Positions 1 through 64,000 of a DNA stretch of 64,000 bases are shown piece after piece; positions within the stretch are counted from its first letter, which is position 1, and the number at the start of each line of letters is the position of its first letter. The stretch spans positions 4,216,001 to 4,280,000 of the forward strand of contig JAVTVJ010000011.1 of the NCBI GenBank assembly GCA_034509425.1, given 5' to 3'. A model generated the notes under the pieces. It was not told the origin of the DNA, did not search any database, and was given only the letters and a program-made list of their open reading frames with translations. Position numbers and translations under genes: made by a program. The stretch comes from Eopsaltria australis (lineage: Eukaryota > Chordata > Aves > Passeriformes > Petroicidae).

Positions 1-52998
<52,998 letters not shown>

Positions 52999-53088
52999 GA
53001 CTTAAGCATTTGAGTCATACCACAATCTAATTTTCTATATTTAGAATTAAAGATGCTATGTGATGTATGATTTCCTTAAAATCAGTGT

Positions 53089-53094
53089 AATAAA
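53089..53094 (+). terminator. NALCN: Proximal AATAAA polyadenylation signal
   Basis: AATAAA 91 bases after the stop. Would give a very short 3' UTR if used. The downstream sequence is not strikingly GU-rich. Confidence 0.3.
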
Positions 53095-53604
53095 TTTTCG
53101 CTGATGCTTATCCTCCTGCCATATGAAGCGTAGCACACACTTCTGTGTTAGAATTGACCTCTGTAGGTACTAACTGTACTTAAGAAACCTGTATACTATA
53201 GAAGTACTAAGAAAGCCAGAAAGACTATATTGCCTTTGGCAGACTGAGCATTGAAAGATTTCATGTTTTGTAGAATCACAGTGAAAATTTGATATACACA
53301 CCTTTGTGTTTTTCTTCGACCTTTACCATACTTTAGAGTGGCAACACTTTAAAATACAGGGTTAATGTATTTCTTCTTGTTGTGTTTTCCCTCAGATCTT
53401 ATTTAGCAACATTTCTTTAGAAAGATTTTATTATTCACAAATGACCTGAAGAGGTCAGCACTGACTTCATGTTCAAGGGAAGTATTTTTACTAAGTACAG
53501 ATACTGAATTACAATTCTAAGCGTTCTCTGGACCTTTTTTTAAAATATGCAAGATACAGGATTACTCATTTTAAAATCAGAAGGTGAAGGAATGGCATTT
53601 AAAA

Positions 53605-53612
53605 TGTAAATA
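53605..53612 (+). promoter_or_regulatory. NALCN: Pumilio-type element TGTAAATA in the 3' UTR
   Basis: Exact match to the PUM1/2 consensus TGTANATA on the transcript strand. Function inferred. Confidence 0.35.
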
Positions 53613-54854
53613 TCTTTGAGGTTTGGTTAATTACACAAAGAGCTTGATTTTCATACAGAAAAAGGGGGGGGGAAGGAAAAAAAAAACCATGGACAACTGC
53701 ACATTTAAGTATCCAGTAGAAGACGTCACATGAAAAACATAGGTTTAGGCTTCATTTTCAGCATATACTGGTTACATATATGTGTGGTGTCATTATTCTT
53801 CTTTTCATTGGGTCCCATTTTTCTTGTATAGTTGTAAGATCTTCTTGTCTGTGATAAAAATTAGCATGTTGGGGATTCTAATTACAAAATAGTATTGTAT
53901 GTCTTTAAAAATACTTTCAGTTTTGCCTATATAGGTAGAATTTTACTTACCCATGTTACTGCTCATGCTACAGGCCTGCAAAGGTGAGGCATAGCATTGT
54001 GCTATGGTTAAGTACCTTTGTCCCTTCTTATCCCAACGCATCATATTTGACATGTTAGCCTTCACTTGTTTTATGAGCCACCAACAGTGCTACATTATTG
54101 CCAGAGAAAAAGCAGCTATCGGTTTCATAAAAGCTTTTGCAGTGAAAGGCCAGTGCTATACAGATACGGAGGCGGAGAAGGAACGCCACAAAACACAACC
54201 GTGTTTTCTAGGTTTCAGCATCTAAGGCTGTCAGAAAACGTGGGCTAAAATTGTGCCCTTCCCTCAGGGAAGAACTAAGAGGTTGCAGATTTTGTTGCTT
54301 GGCCCCTGATGAAGTTTTGTAGCATAGCTGGGACCTTTCTATTACCATTGTTTCCTATGGAAATGATAGTTTGCTCCAACATGGCTTGATGTGAGATCTT
54401 GTAAGAGGCTCACAGTTTAATTACATCACCACTTCAAAAATATATCCTTTCAAAAGCAGACAAAAGCCAGTGTTTTGCAATTTTTTCTGGCCAAGATATT
54501 AATTTAAAATGGTCAGAATACAACAGTGAATACACACAGATGCCTTCACCAAAAATACAAAATTAGTTTTGGCCATGAAATACAGCTTTCTTGGCATCTG
54601 TCAATGTTTTTTCCTGGTGTATGGTCGAACATTGTTTTGTTTTTTTTTCTAAAATAATCATCTTGAACTCATCTGTATTTTGTGGGGGGTTTATGTGTTT
54701 TGAGGTATATTTAAGTTTAAATCTAGTCAACTGTAACTCTATAGTAAAAGAATATGTGCATTCTCTTGTTTACTAGGTCGTGAACCATCAACAGAACTTC
54801 ATATGCAAATCCATTACTTTGTGTTCTGTTTTGTGCTTGTTTCAGTTGAGCTTT

Positions 54855-54862
54855 TGTATATA
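54855..54862 (+). promoter_or_regulatory. NALCN: Pumilio-type element TGTATATA in the 3' UTR
   Basis: Exact match to the PUM consensus, 7 bases before an AATAAA signal, a spacing seen for many regulated 3' ends. Function inferred. Confidence 0.4.
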
Positions 54863-54869
54863 ACAAAAA

Positions 54870-54875
54870 AATAAA
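54870..54875 (+). terminator. NALCN: AATAAA polyadenylation signal, penultimate
   Basis: Preceded by an A-run and followed by TATTGTATTTATAAAAG. One of two likely 3' ends. Confidence 0.65.
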
Positions 54876-55003
54876 TATTGTATTTATAAAAGATATTATC
54901 TTTGGCAGTTCAAGAATATGTTGAACTGCAGATCACTCTTGCTGCAAGCCTTCTTTTTAAAAAATCTGGCAAACATTTTTTCCTTGCCTTACAGTACACT
55001 GTC

Positions 55004-55009
55004 AATAAA
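55004..55009 (+). terminator. NALCN: AATAAA polyadenylation signal, distal
   Basis: GTCAATAAAAGTGAG with a pyrimidine/GU-rich downstream element (TTCCTCCTTCTGGTTTTTAT from 55031). The best candidate for the main end of the gene. Confidence 0.75.
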
Positions 55010-55250
55010 AGTGAGTTGCTTTAAGCAATATTCCTCCTTCTGGTTTTTATTGTAACTGCATTGGTTACATGTGGCTCATCCATGATAATGCTGCATTAGT
55101 AACGATCTCTGTGGTTTGTACAGGATTATGTGGAGGTGCTTTCAAACTCTTGTAATTGAGGGTCTTCGGTTTTTTTCCTCCAGCAACAGATCTCATCAGT
55201 ACTGCCACAAGGGGTCTCACTCAAAAGATGGGACCAAATAGGACTGTTAC

Positions 55251-55265
55251 TTTTTTTTTTTTTTT
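55251..55265. repeat. Poly-T run
   Basis: 15 consecutive T, about 220 bp after the distal polyadenylation site. Confidence 0.9.
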
Positions 55266-58200
55266 AAACCACTTTTTCTTTGTTTGCTTCAGAGCCTGGA
55301 TGTGAGAGTGTGTGAGTGTGTGTATGTATGCTGTTTTGCTTTTGCAGATATAGGAATTGGAATGCAGTTACAAAGACATGAAAATAATATATGCACAGGC
55401 ACACAAGCAACCAGTTTAAGGTAAAAACCTCCCTAGAACACCACTGCCAACATAAATGAAGAAGGTCCTACTCTGCAGCAGAGCAGCCATTGTACATTTG
55501 CACATGAAGGTGAAGAAGCAGAGAGTTGAAAATGACTGGAGTTCAAACAGCTTGCCCCAATAATGGAGAGACACAAAGAGGAAACAGTGTGTCAGGAAGT
55601 CAGAGTCAGTCCAGATAGCCCTAGAGAAAAGTTCAAACAGGAACAGATCCTAAGCAGAGGTAAGCATAACATTGCTGGGGGAACATTGCTACCTGCAGAG
55701 TTATCCTATACTAATGAAGAAAGGAAGGTGTTTAGGCTTCTTTTCATCCACTAAGAGAGCTCTGTTCCATAGGAAGCAAGTTGTAAAAGTGTTCCTGGCT
55801 TTGTTGGACAGAAAGTGTAGTGCCTGTTGTCAGTGCTCAAATAAAAACCTGCTTGTGGGAAGTCTGAGTACACACAGCAAAGATGTATGTCAATATCATT
55901 CTGAAGTCAGGTCAGATTTCAGACACTTTTTAATGAAGAAACTAATAACCTGAAACCATTTGCTTTTGGAAGATATCCAACTGAATTAAGAGCTGAAAAC
56001 ATAAAGTATGTTTTTACAAGTTGAAAATACCATCTTTATTTTAACTAATGTGGAGCAATAATGCTTAAACATCTTCAAAATAACATTACATTCAGTATTG
56101 TCTGCGTTCGAAAACCTGTATCACAGCTTCTGAGAAGCCAAAGATTAAATGCCAAGAGCAAGTGAATAACTTTGTGAGAATACTCTATTTTCTTCTTTTA
56201 TTCACAACATGCCCACGCAGATTAGGGTGTCCATGAATAACTGAAGTAGAAGATTTTGCACTGTTGTTACAGTACATTTGGAGGACCAGCAAGCAACCTC
56301 TCATCCAAAATGCCCATTCCTTCTGCAATATTTCCACAAGCGAAAACAAGCACTGGCCTGAGTTGTCAATCAAAATTTCCAATAGGATTATCTCAGTCTC
56401 CCTGAATCTAGCTTTCAGAGGCTGAATTCATTCCTGCTATTGAAGGCAGTTTAGTCACACCACAGATGAACTTGCCACAATGCATAGGCTGATGCTGGGA
56501 AGTTGGCTGGTTTGTTCAGTTGCTCTGAAACACAAAGGGAACCTCACTAGATTTCAATTAACCTTCCTCTTCTTCCCAAGGGTGCTGGTGTCAAACCCCA
56601 TTAGCAGCTGTTGCCCATTGTTCTCAATGAAGAACCTCTAAGCATGAAGTTATTAACCCATCAGTGAGCTAAGTGTAAAGTGGCACTTTATCCCCCTTCC
56701 ACAGGTTCCTGTCTCAGATGCTTATTCCAGTACCCTTACTAGTTCCATACTTTTACCTGGCTTGCATATCTGCCCTGGGGAATTCGGGTGAATTACCTGA
56801 GCACCCATGAAAGTGTGTTTCATAAAAGGGTGTCTTACTGGAAAGATAGTACATGTAGAAAAGGAAGAAAAAAACCCAAAACACTATCCATCAACCTGAA
56901 GAACTGTTGATATTAGCTTTTTCTTCTTTCTGAATTCAGCTATCAACCACCAGTGGCACAAGCTAAGAGCATCTAACAGACACAGAAAGGGTTGCCTAAG
57001 CTTTCCTGCCAACACTTTCAGATTGGTGATATTAGGTGTATAATTTATCCACTCTTATGCTGCAGACAGTCCTGAGGGTGTGATCCATTAACAGGTTTGG
57101 CTGCTGTGATTAAGAAGGTGGCAGTCAAAGCCGGCTCCAGCTCTTCCACCATAAAGTACAATGCCCTGAACTTGGTCAGTTTAACTCTTCACCCAGTTGA
57201 TTTTTTTGAGCTCTGTAAAATGCTCCAGATTTAAAAATTCAGGTATTAAAGCCTTCATCTTAATTGCATCAGCAATAGCAAGAATATTTATCTGATGCTG
57301 GTCTATAGATGTATTTCAACTTTATATGCATTCATCAATTCAGCATGTACCTGTAAGGGATTATCTACGTGAGGAAGTTGCACCAGCTTGAATTTAACCT
57401 GTTATTGCAAATTGATTTCTCTAAATCATTTTGAATACCAGTGGAAATGCTTATTTCACTTCAAAGATTTTTTATATTGATCTGTGTTTAAACCCAAATA
57501 ACCTTGCTTTTATTCTAATGGCAAGAGTGCTCCCACTAGTCTGCACATCAGCCCTCTTAACACCCGCACCTTTAATTATGTGGTTCTAAGTCCTTTGCAT
57601 AGACGAGGCCCTTCTTATGGTCTCTGGCAGCAGCTGAGATGATAACTAGAAGCTGTCTCAGGACCAGCTTGCACCCTGCTGCCTGAGCATCCATGGAACC
57701 CATTGCCAGAGCAGGCCTGGCTCTGCCATGTGCCACTCCAACTGATTTGCCCCAAGATACTGTTGGGCATTTTTGGGGAAATTTACACCAAGAACCACCC
57801 CAAAGGAGTAATTTCAGATGAGTCTGAATTGGGTTTGGTTCCCTCCACCTCATGCAGTCCTTGGATATGCTGTGAGCAGCTCTGTAACCCTCAATGTTCC
57901 TACAAGCCTCTCTGCCATGCCACAGAGCATACAGGAAATCCTCTCTGTTTCACGCTATGGCTGGCGTGATAGATTCCTTGCCTTATCCCAGATGACTGAG
58001 CTGAACAAAGCACACATCTAGACAAAAACAGTCGACTTGGGCTCAGATCACTTTCACCAGACCCTTTCTTCTTTCAAGTAAATCAGTGCTTTTCATCAGG
58101 AGAAGGTTTTTGTACACTCTCTTAAGACCTGTTTTCTGAGCTAATCTAAGTACAGAGTTTTAATATATGATCAGTCATTCACAATTGTAATCAAACTATA

Positions 58201-60566
58201 TTTCCCTGGAGCTGGACAGTCAGAGTTGCCAGAAACAGACCATCTCAATAATTTCTGATTGCTGAGCCTTCTACCGAGGTATCACAGAACTATGACAAAT
58301 GTAAACTCTTTTCTAACACTAGAGGGCTGGCGTTACTTTACTCTGGTTGCTGCACATATTCACACAAGATAAGTAGCTTGATCCTCCTTGTGGTATTGGT
58401 TTAATATCGGTTTAATTATTTTGGGTTTTAGAGTGTTTAGACACTGCAGTGACAAGATATTTCTACCATCATTATATAACAAGAGACCTTTCATTAACCT
58501 TATAGTACTTCAAGAAAAACTGCTTGATTTTGTTTGTGGAAGCATGACTCTTCGGGAAACTAATGACATTTGAATTCCCACCTGTATATGATGTGCACAG
58601 AAGTTGTAAGAGAAGATTGAGTTAGCAACAGCATTCCATTTTCTGTATCTCCAATGACTATGAAATTTGCATGTCAGACGGACTGCAGTTTAAATTTACA
58701 TATCAATTAGCAGGAAAATTCAGGAGTGAGACCATTTTCAAAATCCAGATACTAAAGCTGAAGAAACAAATAGCTAAAGGTGCCAAAAGCTTTATGCCGC
58801 AAAATAAATACATATTTCACTTCTTAGACACAGAAATTCTGCTCAGTAATTTAAACAGTGATGCCTGCTTTTCATGATGCCTGATTTTGTTTCTGGATTT
58901 TCTCTGTCTGGCTGCAAGTATCCACGTATATTCACTTACAAGCTATGGTTAGTTGAGAAATACCACAACGGATTGTATTTGTTGATGGATTGTTAATCAT
59001 TTTGAGAAATATTTGAAAGTACAGCTTGCTTTCTGTGCTTTATCTTGAAAACAGAGAGTGCTTGTGGTAATTTTTTTCATAACAATTTTTACAGTAAGAG
59101 GAAAAGAGGGGGGAAAATGTCCACTAAGAGCAGCATGAAGTTTCCCTTCAGCTGCAGTGAGCCCCTGGTGTCCCTCCTTAAAGGACAGATGCAATGGACT
59201 TCAGACTGATGTGGTTCATTTCCACTTCAGATGCCCACATGTGTGCAGCACCCAGCTGTGTGCAGCAACTTGTCCAGTTGTGGTTCACCCACTTTCAGTT
59301 ACGTGCCCACCTCTTCACTTCATGTTACGTTCTGGGCTTCCTCTTCAAGGGTTCATCCAAATCAAACCTTCTGCCACAAGATTTTCTGCCATATCAAAAC
59401 ATTTCCCAGGTAAACTCTCACCAAGGGATTAGTCAGCTTGAACTGTGTATGAATTTAATTTGAAAATTCCAGCACACATCTGCATCTGGAAATTGCTGCA
59501 AGTGCACTGCAAAGAGGTGCCCAGGAAGAAGCCCCACAACCTGCGAGCTTCTGTCTTTAGAAGTGAGCAGGCTGGGCCTTGCAGGAGCCTGCTAGTCCTT
59601 TGTCACTACCAACTGGTATTTAGCTGGCACAGGGCTGGTCTGTAAGGTGCCAGGGATGTCACGGTAGCGGGAGTGCAGCCATGAAGGGGGTACCCAACTC
59701 AAGGGTCACTGTGGCAGCCAGTGGGCTATAGGGGTTATTTGCAAAGGACAAGGGACCATGCTTGGACCAGAGTCACACATGGTGGTAAGGGTGAGCTCAC
59801 ACATCAGCAGTGTGAGGCTGGGTAATCAGGGACATGCATCGTCTCAGATGTCTCCAGTAACTTCTGTTTAAAATTATTGGAAGCAGCTCAGGAAGACAGG
59901 TCGTGCCACTGTTTATCACGGTGCTGTCCCCAAAGCTGAGGTGTGGAAATAAGAGGGAAACATATGTTCTCCAGGCAGGAGAAAAGCAACCTGCAAAGCT
60001 GTATGATCTCTGTGCCAAGTCAGAGCTTTAATTGGCATGAAAATTATCTTCGCTAACACCTGCAAGCGAGTGCATAGTACACTGCAAAATTAATAGTCAG
60101 AGGGAGAATTAATTCCTTAGAGCACAAAGGGAAAACATCTCCTCTTGTAGATGATGGTGTATCAAGTATCTCAGGCTGCTTCAAAGCCAAGGGCATTACC
60201 GGAACCAAGAACCAGAACTGTGTCACCCTACCTTATTTCAGGTGTGAACTTCTTCAATAAAAGTGCTCTCCCTCAAACAAAGGAATCTGACTGAAGCTGC
60301 ACAAACTATCAGCATAGAGATTAGTCAGGTGAGGAGGAGTGATATATAAGCACTAAAAATGAGTCTGAGATATGTTGAGATAGTAGAAAAGAGAGTGAGG
60401 TTGGTCTCTGTTGAAGCTTTTCTGTTACAGAGCAGTGAGTGAAAGATGTTGAAAGCAAAAGCAGCAGTTCTTTAACATGACAGTCTTCTAATTGAAGGTG
60501 CTTGCTGCTGTCTCTTATGTGTGTCATACGTTTCCTCCCTTGTTTTTCAAAATGGGGTCAAACAGG

Positions 60567-60815
60567 AATCACAGAATTACAGAATCATAGAATGGTTTGG
60601 TTTGGAAGGGACATGGGCAGGAACACCTTTCATTAGGCCAAGTTGCTCAAAGTCCATCAAAGTGTCCTTGAACACTTCCAGGGATAGGGCACCCACAGCT
60701 GCTCTGGGTAACCTGTTCCAGTGTCACATCACCCTCACAATAAAGAATTCCTTCCAGATATCTAATCTAAACCTCCTTTCTTTCAGTTTAAGGCCATCAC
60801 CTTCATTCAGCCACT
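60567..60815 (-). mobile_element. CR1 LINE 3' fragment, minus orientation
   Basis: Plus strand reads AATCACAGAATTACAGAATC, ATAGAATGGTTTGGTTTGGA, CAAGTTGCTCAAAGTCCATC and TCTAATCTAAACCTCCTTTC. A short internal deletion removes the usual GATCATCTAGTTCCAACCCC segment. Confidence 0.93.
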
Positions 60816-61029
60816 TAACACCCACCTAAAGAAAGGCTGTTCTGTTGCTGGTAAACTGTATCAGTAAACCATAGGGAAGTGTATATAAATTTTACCTCTT
60901 TTTCATGAAACAAGCAAAATTACAGCTTACCAGCAGTAAAAGTTTTCAGGAAGGCTCCTGGAAAGGCTTGTGATTCATATTTCTTCCTTTAATTCTTTTT
61001 TCCTCCAATTTCCATCTCACCCCAAGGAG

Positions 61030-61320
61030 CAGCATTGTGTGGCAGAGCACCTGTGCCAGGGTGTGTTGGGGGCTGGCCTGGGTCTCCATCCCGGGAGCAG
61101 ATGAGTGGCAGCTCCACCTTCTGCAGAGGGGTGCCAGGCAGGAGCTGTGCCCCAGGGACTGCACCTTACAGCCCTTCTCAGGAGCCGTCTGGACTCTGCC
61201 CAGCTCCAGCTGGTGCAGAATTACTCAGGACCTAATTACAACAACCTGGTGACAGCCCAGAGAGAGGAGCTCCTCATTAAACATGATGGTCTGGATGCCG
61301 CGGCTGGCACGGGGAACTCT
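61030..61320. other. GC-richer patch of unknown nature
   Basis: Higher GC than its surroundings, with several overlapping open frames in all plus-strand frames. No protein family recognised and few CpGs, so not a clear CpG island. Could be an old repeat or a conserved element. Confidence 0.3.
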
Positions 61321-63806
61321 TAAATGGTTATTGCTGGAAACAGCGAGTGCATACCAGGGGAAAGATCACTCCATAAATGTGCTATTTCTTACATTCTTTC
61401 TCCAAGCATCTGTCACTGCTCTCTGCCAAAGACACGATATTGGATCTTTAGATTGGCTCAGTGAAGGCAATCTTCTGGTTTTATGGTTAGGTCTGTAACA
61501 GCAACTACAAGAAAAACCTTGAAATACTTGAGTGGAAAAAAATCCTTTAATAGTATTTGTGCCATTTTTTTGTCTTCTGAAGCAGTAAGCAATATAAGGG
61601 AGATGCATCAGTATTGATCAAAACCATCCCACTAGCAGTATTTGCTTTCTATTTCTACTATATTATAGTAATATTTCAAGGACTATAATTAATATATATT
61701 GAAATACCACATAAAGCCTTTTCTGGTACAGTTTGTTGTACTACTATGGTGAACAATAGTTCTCACATTGTGTGGCACATTGTGGAAAAGCTTTTTGCCT
61801 TTTTACTGAGATGAGACAGAATAAAGAATAGGTCTAGCCAGCAGAAATCTGTCTGATCTACAAGTAAAACAAAAGGCCTGAAAAAACTGCACAGGTCCTG
61901 GGGATATTTGACAAGGTCTACTCAGGGACCAGATGTGTGGCCTCCTAATTTCAGAAATGTGCTTCTTCATCCCTTTCTTCACCTTGCTTTGTGAGTCTTG
62001 TAAGCCAGCTGCCATGAAGCTGCTGGGTGATTTGGGACACCAATGGCTCATCATTTGCCAAACAGAGGCACAGTAACAAGCTTCTCCTTGCATTTGTTTG
62101 TGCTTTGAAGGTCTCAAATGTCTCTTGTCCACTGGATGAAACACCTCTGGCCAGGCTCCTACCAACACAAATAGATCCTTGCTTATCTTTCCCAAATATC
62201 TTCATACCTGATGTGTCCTACAGCTTTAGTGTTCTCGCCTGAGGCAACCTGTCATTGATTGCATCCTCTTGGGTTTGGTGTCTCCCTGAAGCAGAAAAGT
62301 CTGTGACCTCAGTGAAAACATGGCTGTGGCTTCTCTGGCAGGAGTAGTAAACCCTTGCTACATTGACCTGTAATTAGTATTTCATTCCTAGTGTCACAAA
62401 TAATAAAAATTGACCTAAAGTGACTCCAGCAGTTTTTTAATCGCAACTCTTCTTCTGTGAATCTCTGTAAGTAACAATAGACAAAACAAGGCAGCATAGA
62501 AGCAGATTTTAGTTTCTTTTTTATTTTACATTGCTGTTTCCTACTGATGAGGGGCACTGCAGGACATGTAAACATAAATGCAATATGAGCTTCCAAACAT
62601 GAAAGCCCTGAACACTGTTCTTTTGATGAGATAAGTGATGAAAAAACTCAGTTAAAACAAACTTTAAAGTAGATTTGCTTTAAAATTACTCTGAGTTTGC
62701 AAAGCCAAGCCTTTCAGGCTCCAAATAATTATTTTGGCATCTCCTTGTTTTCAGAGAAAGTTCTTTTTGCCAAGAGTGGTACTTTTTTCTATATTTATCT
62801 GGGAGACACACAAAAGCAATGCTTTTTATTTGACAGTTTCTGCTAAGCTCAGGTCTCCTTGATGCTCTAAAATGCACAGAAAGAGGAAATCTTTCCCCAA
62901 AGGACTTTAAGACCCAGAATCCTTAAAGTCCTGTGGAGAAAAGCCTGGGTCCACACCACTGTGGGCATGGAGAGCCTTGACGCCGCAGGAATGGAGCATT
63001 TTTTAAAATGCTGTTGCAGAGATGTGTCCAGCCTGTGGCACAGAGCTGTCAGGTGTCCAGGTACTGGGGGAAATAGCTGCTAAAGCCAGTGGCACAAGGC
63101 AGTGCTGCAGATCTCATGTGCTATAACCAAGGGCCATGTGTGCCAGGCTCAAAGGCTCCTTCAGCTACCTCTCAGCAGCCCCCAGCCTGGTGCCTCTCCA
63201 GGAGCTGGGTTGTATGACACTGCCTGCTTGGGGGAACTCTCCCAAACCCCTGAGCAGAAATGCTCCTGCTCTGTCAAAATGTTAGGTACTGCTCACAGCC
63301 CCAGTACTGCCTTGCTCCTGTCCACTTCAACAGAAGGCTCACTGTGCCTACTTTCAACTAAAAGTGTCTTTTACCAAAATTGGCTTCTTTAGAAGCACTG
63401 GAAGACATCTCAGCACTCGTTCCTGGGCTATAGAAAATGGCTATGGAAAGCTATGGAAAAGTTTTCACTTACAGAAGTCTGAGGGTATCTGTGGCTGTGT
63501 AGTGGCTGAGGGTTGTCCCTTTGTAGTCTGCAGTTTATGGGGCTAAACGTGACACAGCTCAGGGGGGTGGGGGTCTCAGCTTAACAGACAATGCCACTGC
63601 TGAGTGGGAGACTTACCCAGGTGCTTCCTACTCCACAAACCTCTGCCACTAGGGTTCTTCTTCTGTGTCTTCCCACACACAGAAATATCTGGGATCTTTG
63701 GCACAGCCCCATGTTCAAAGCTCAGCTTGGACATGGACTCTCTCAACAGCAGCCAAATACCACGTGGCCTTCTCCTTGAAGCAACAGACCAAAGGCAGAC
63801 CCTCCT

Positions 63807-63875
63807 AGAAACACAGAATGGTCTGGATTGGAAGGGGACCCTAGAGATCACCTAGTTCCAATCCCCATCATCACA
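63807..63875 (-). mobile_element. CR1 LINE 3' end fragment, minus orientation
   Basis: Plus strand reads AGAAACACAGAATGGTCTGG then GACCCTAGAGATCACCTAGT and TCCAATCCCC. Similarity fades after about 63875. Confidence 0.88.
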
Positions 63876-64000
63876 GGATCCCATATGGAAGTATAACATC
63901 ATTGTGTGAGTCCAGCCTGGGCCCCATCTGACAAGCAAAATATGCATAAATAACATGAATCATCTCGAAAAAAGTTTATCAGTGATATGTGGCAACCTGA

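Larger units (their letters stand above)
52999..55030 (+). other. NALCN: NALCN 3' untranslated region, about 2.0 kb
   Basis: From the stop codon to the expected cleavage site after the last AATAAA (55004). AT-rich with no repeat family recognised, consistent with a constrained UTR. The last 200 bp carry two AATAAA signals and a U-rich region after 55030. The exact end is inferred. Confidence 0.75.
55031..64000. other. Downstream intergenic region, no gene recognised
   Basis: Nine kilobases with no exon of a known gene and no open frame resembling a known protein. Holds a T-run (55251-55265), two CR1 3' fragments and a GC-richer stretch near 61,030-61,320. In other vertebrates TMTC4 lies beyond NALCN on this side (known synteny), but I see none of its exons here. 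Confidence 0.7.

Noticed and set aside
61803..62195. 130-codon open frame on the minus strand
   Set aside because: No recognisable domain, no promoter or polyadenylation context.
55031..64000. Search for the neighbouring gene TMTC4 or an antisense NALCN transcript
   Set aside because: No transmembrane or TPR-like exon and no convincing splice-bounded frame seen.

Overview
The window is vertebrate nuclear DNA, most likely from a bird. It is AT-rich and built of short GT-AG-bounded exons in modest introns. The only interspersed repeats I can name are decayed CR1 LINEs in both orientations, with the CR1 3' end pattern (accurate copies read 'CCAACCCAAACCATTCTATGA'). I see no Alu-, B1- or L1-like sequence. 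A turtle or crocodilian cannot be strictly excluded. I see no bacterial, phage or plasmid content and no CRISPR array, rRNA or tRNA.

Positions 1 to about 55,030 hold the 3' part of one plus-strand gene, NALCN, the sodium leak channel (non-selective). I placed 28 coding exons (1119-1260 to 52805-52998). All 27 introns inside the window have GT-AG ends. The spliced exons keep one open frame of 1,079 codons plus a stop. Counting back from a 1,738-residue protein, the window begins at residue 660, in the cytoplasmic II-III linker. The pore lysine then falls at 1115 and the pore glutamate at 1389, which are the known positions of the K and last E of the NALCN EEKE filter. Exons 1-7 encode the II-III linker, 8-14 domain III, 15 and the start of 16 the III-IV linker, 16-23 domain IV, and 23-28 the C-terminal cytoplasmic domain. 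The 5' exons, promoter and domains I-II lie outside the window.

The 3' UTR runs from 52,999 to about 55,030. It has three AATAAA signals (53,089, 54,870 and 55,004) and two Pumilio-type motifs. From about 55,030 to 64,000 I find no gene, only two CR1 3' fragments and a GC-richer patch near 61,030-61,320.

The introns hold CR1 fragments (the largest about 1.04 kb at 46,255-47,297, with a broken reverse transcriptase remnant), simple repeats, short tandem duplications, an 84%-identical dispersed duplication, a G-rich tract, and several dense motif clusters such as four RUNX-type hexamers in 42 bp. I found no evidence of an undescribed biological system. The findings are mostly regulatory or splicing candidates and lineage-specific residue changes in a well-known channel gene.
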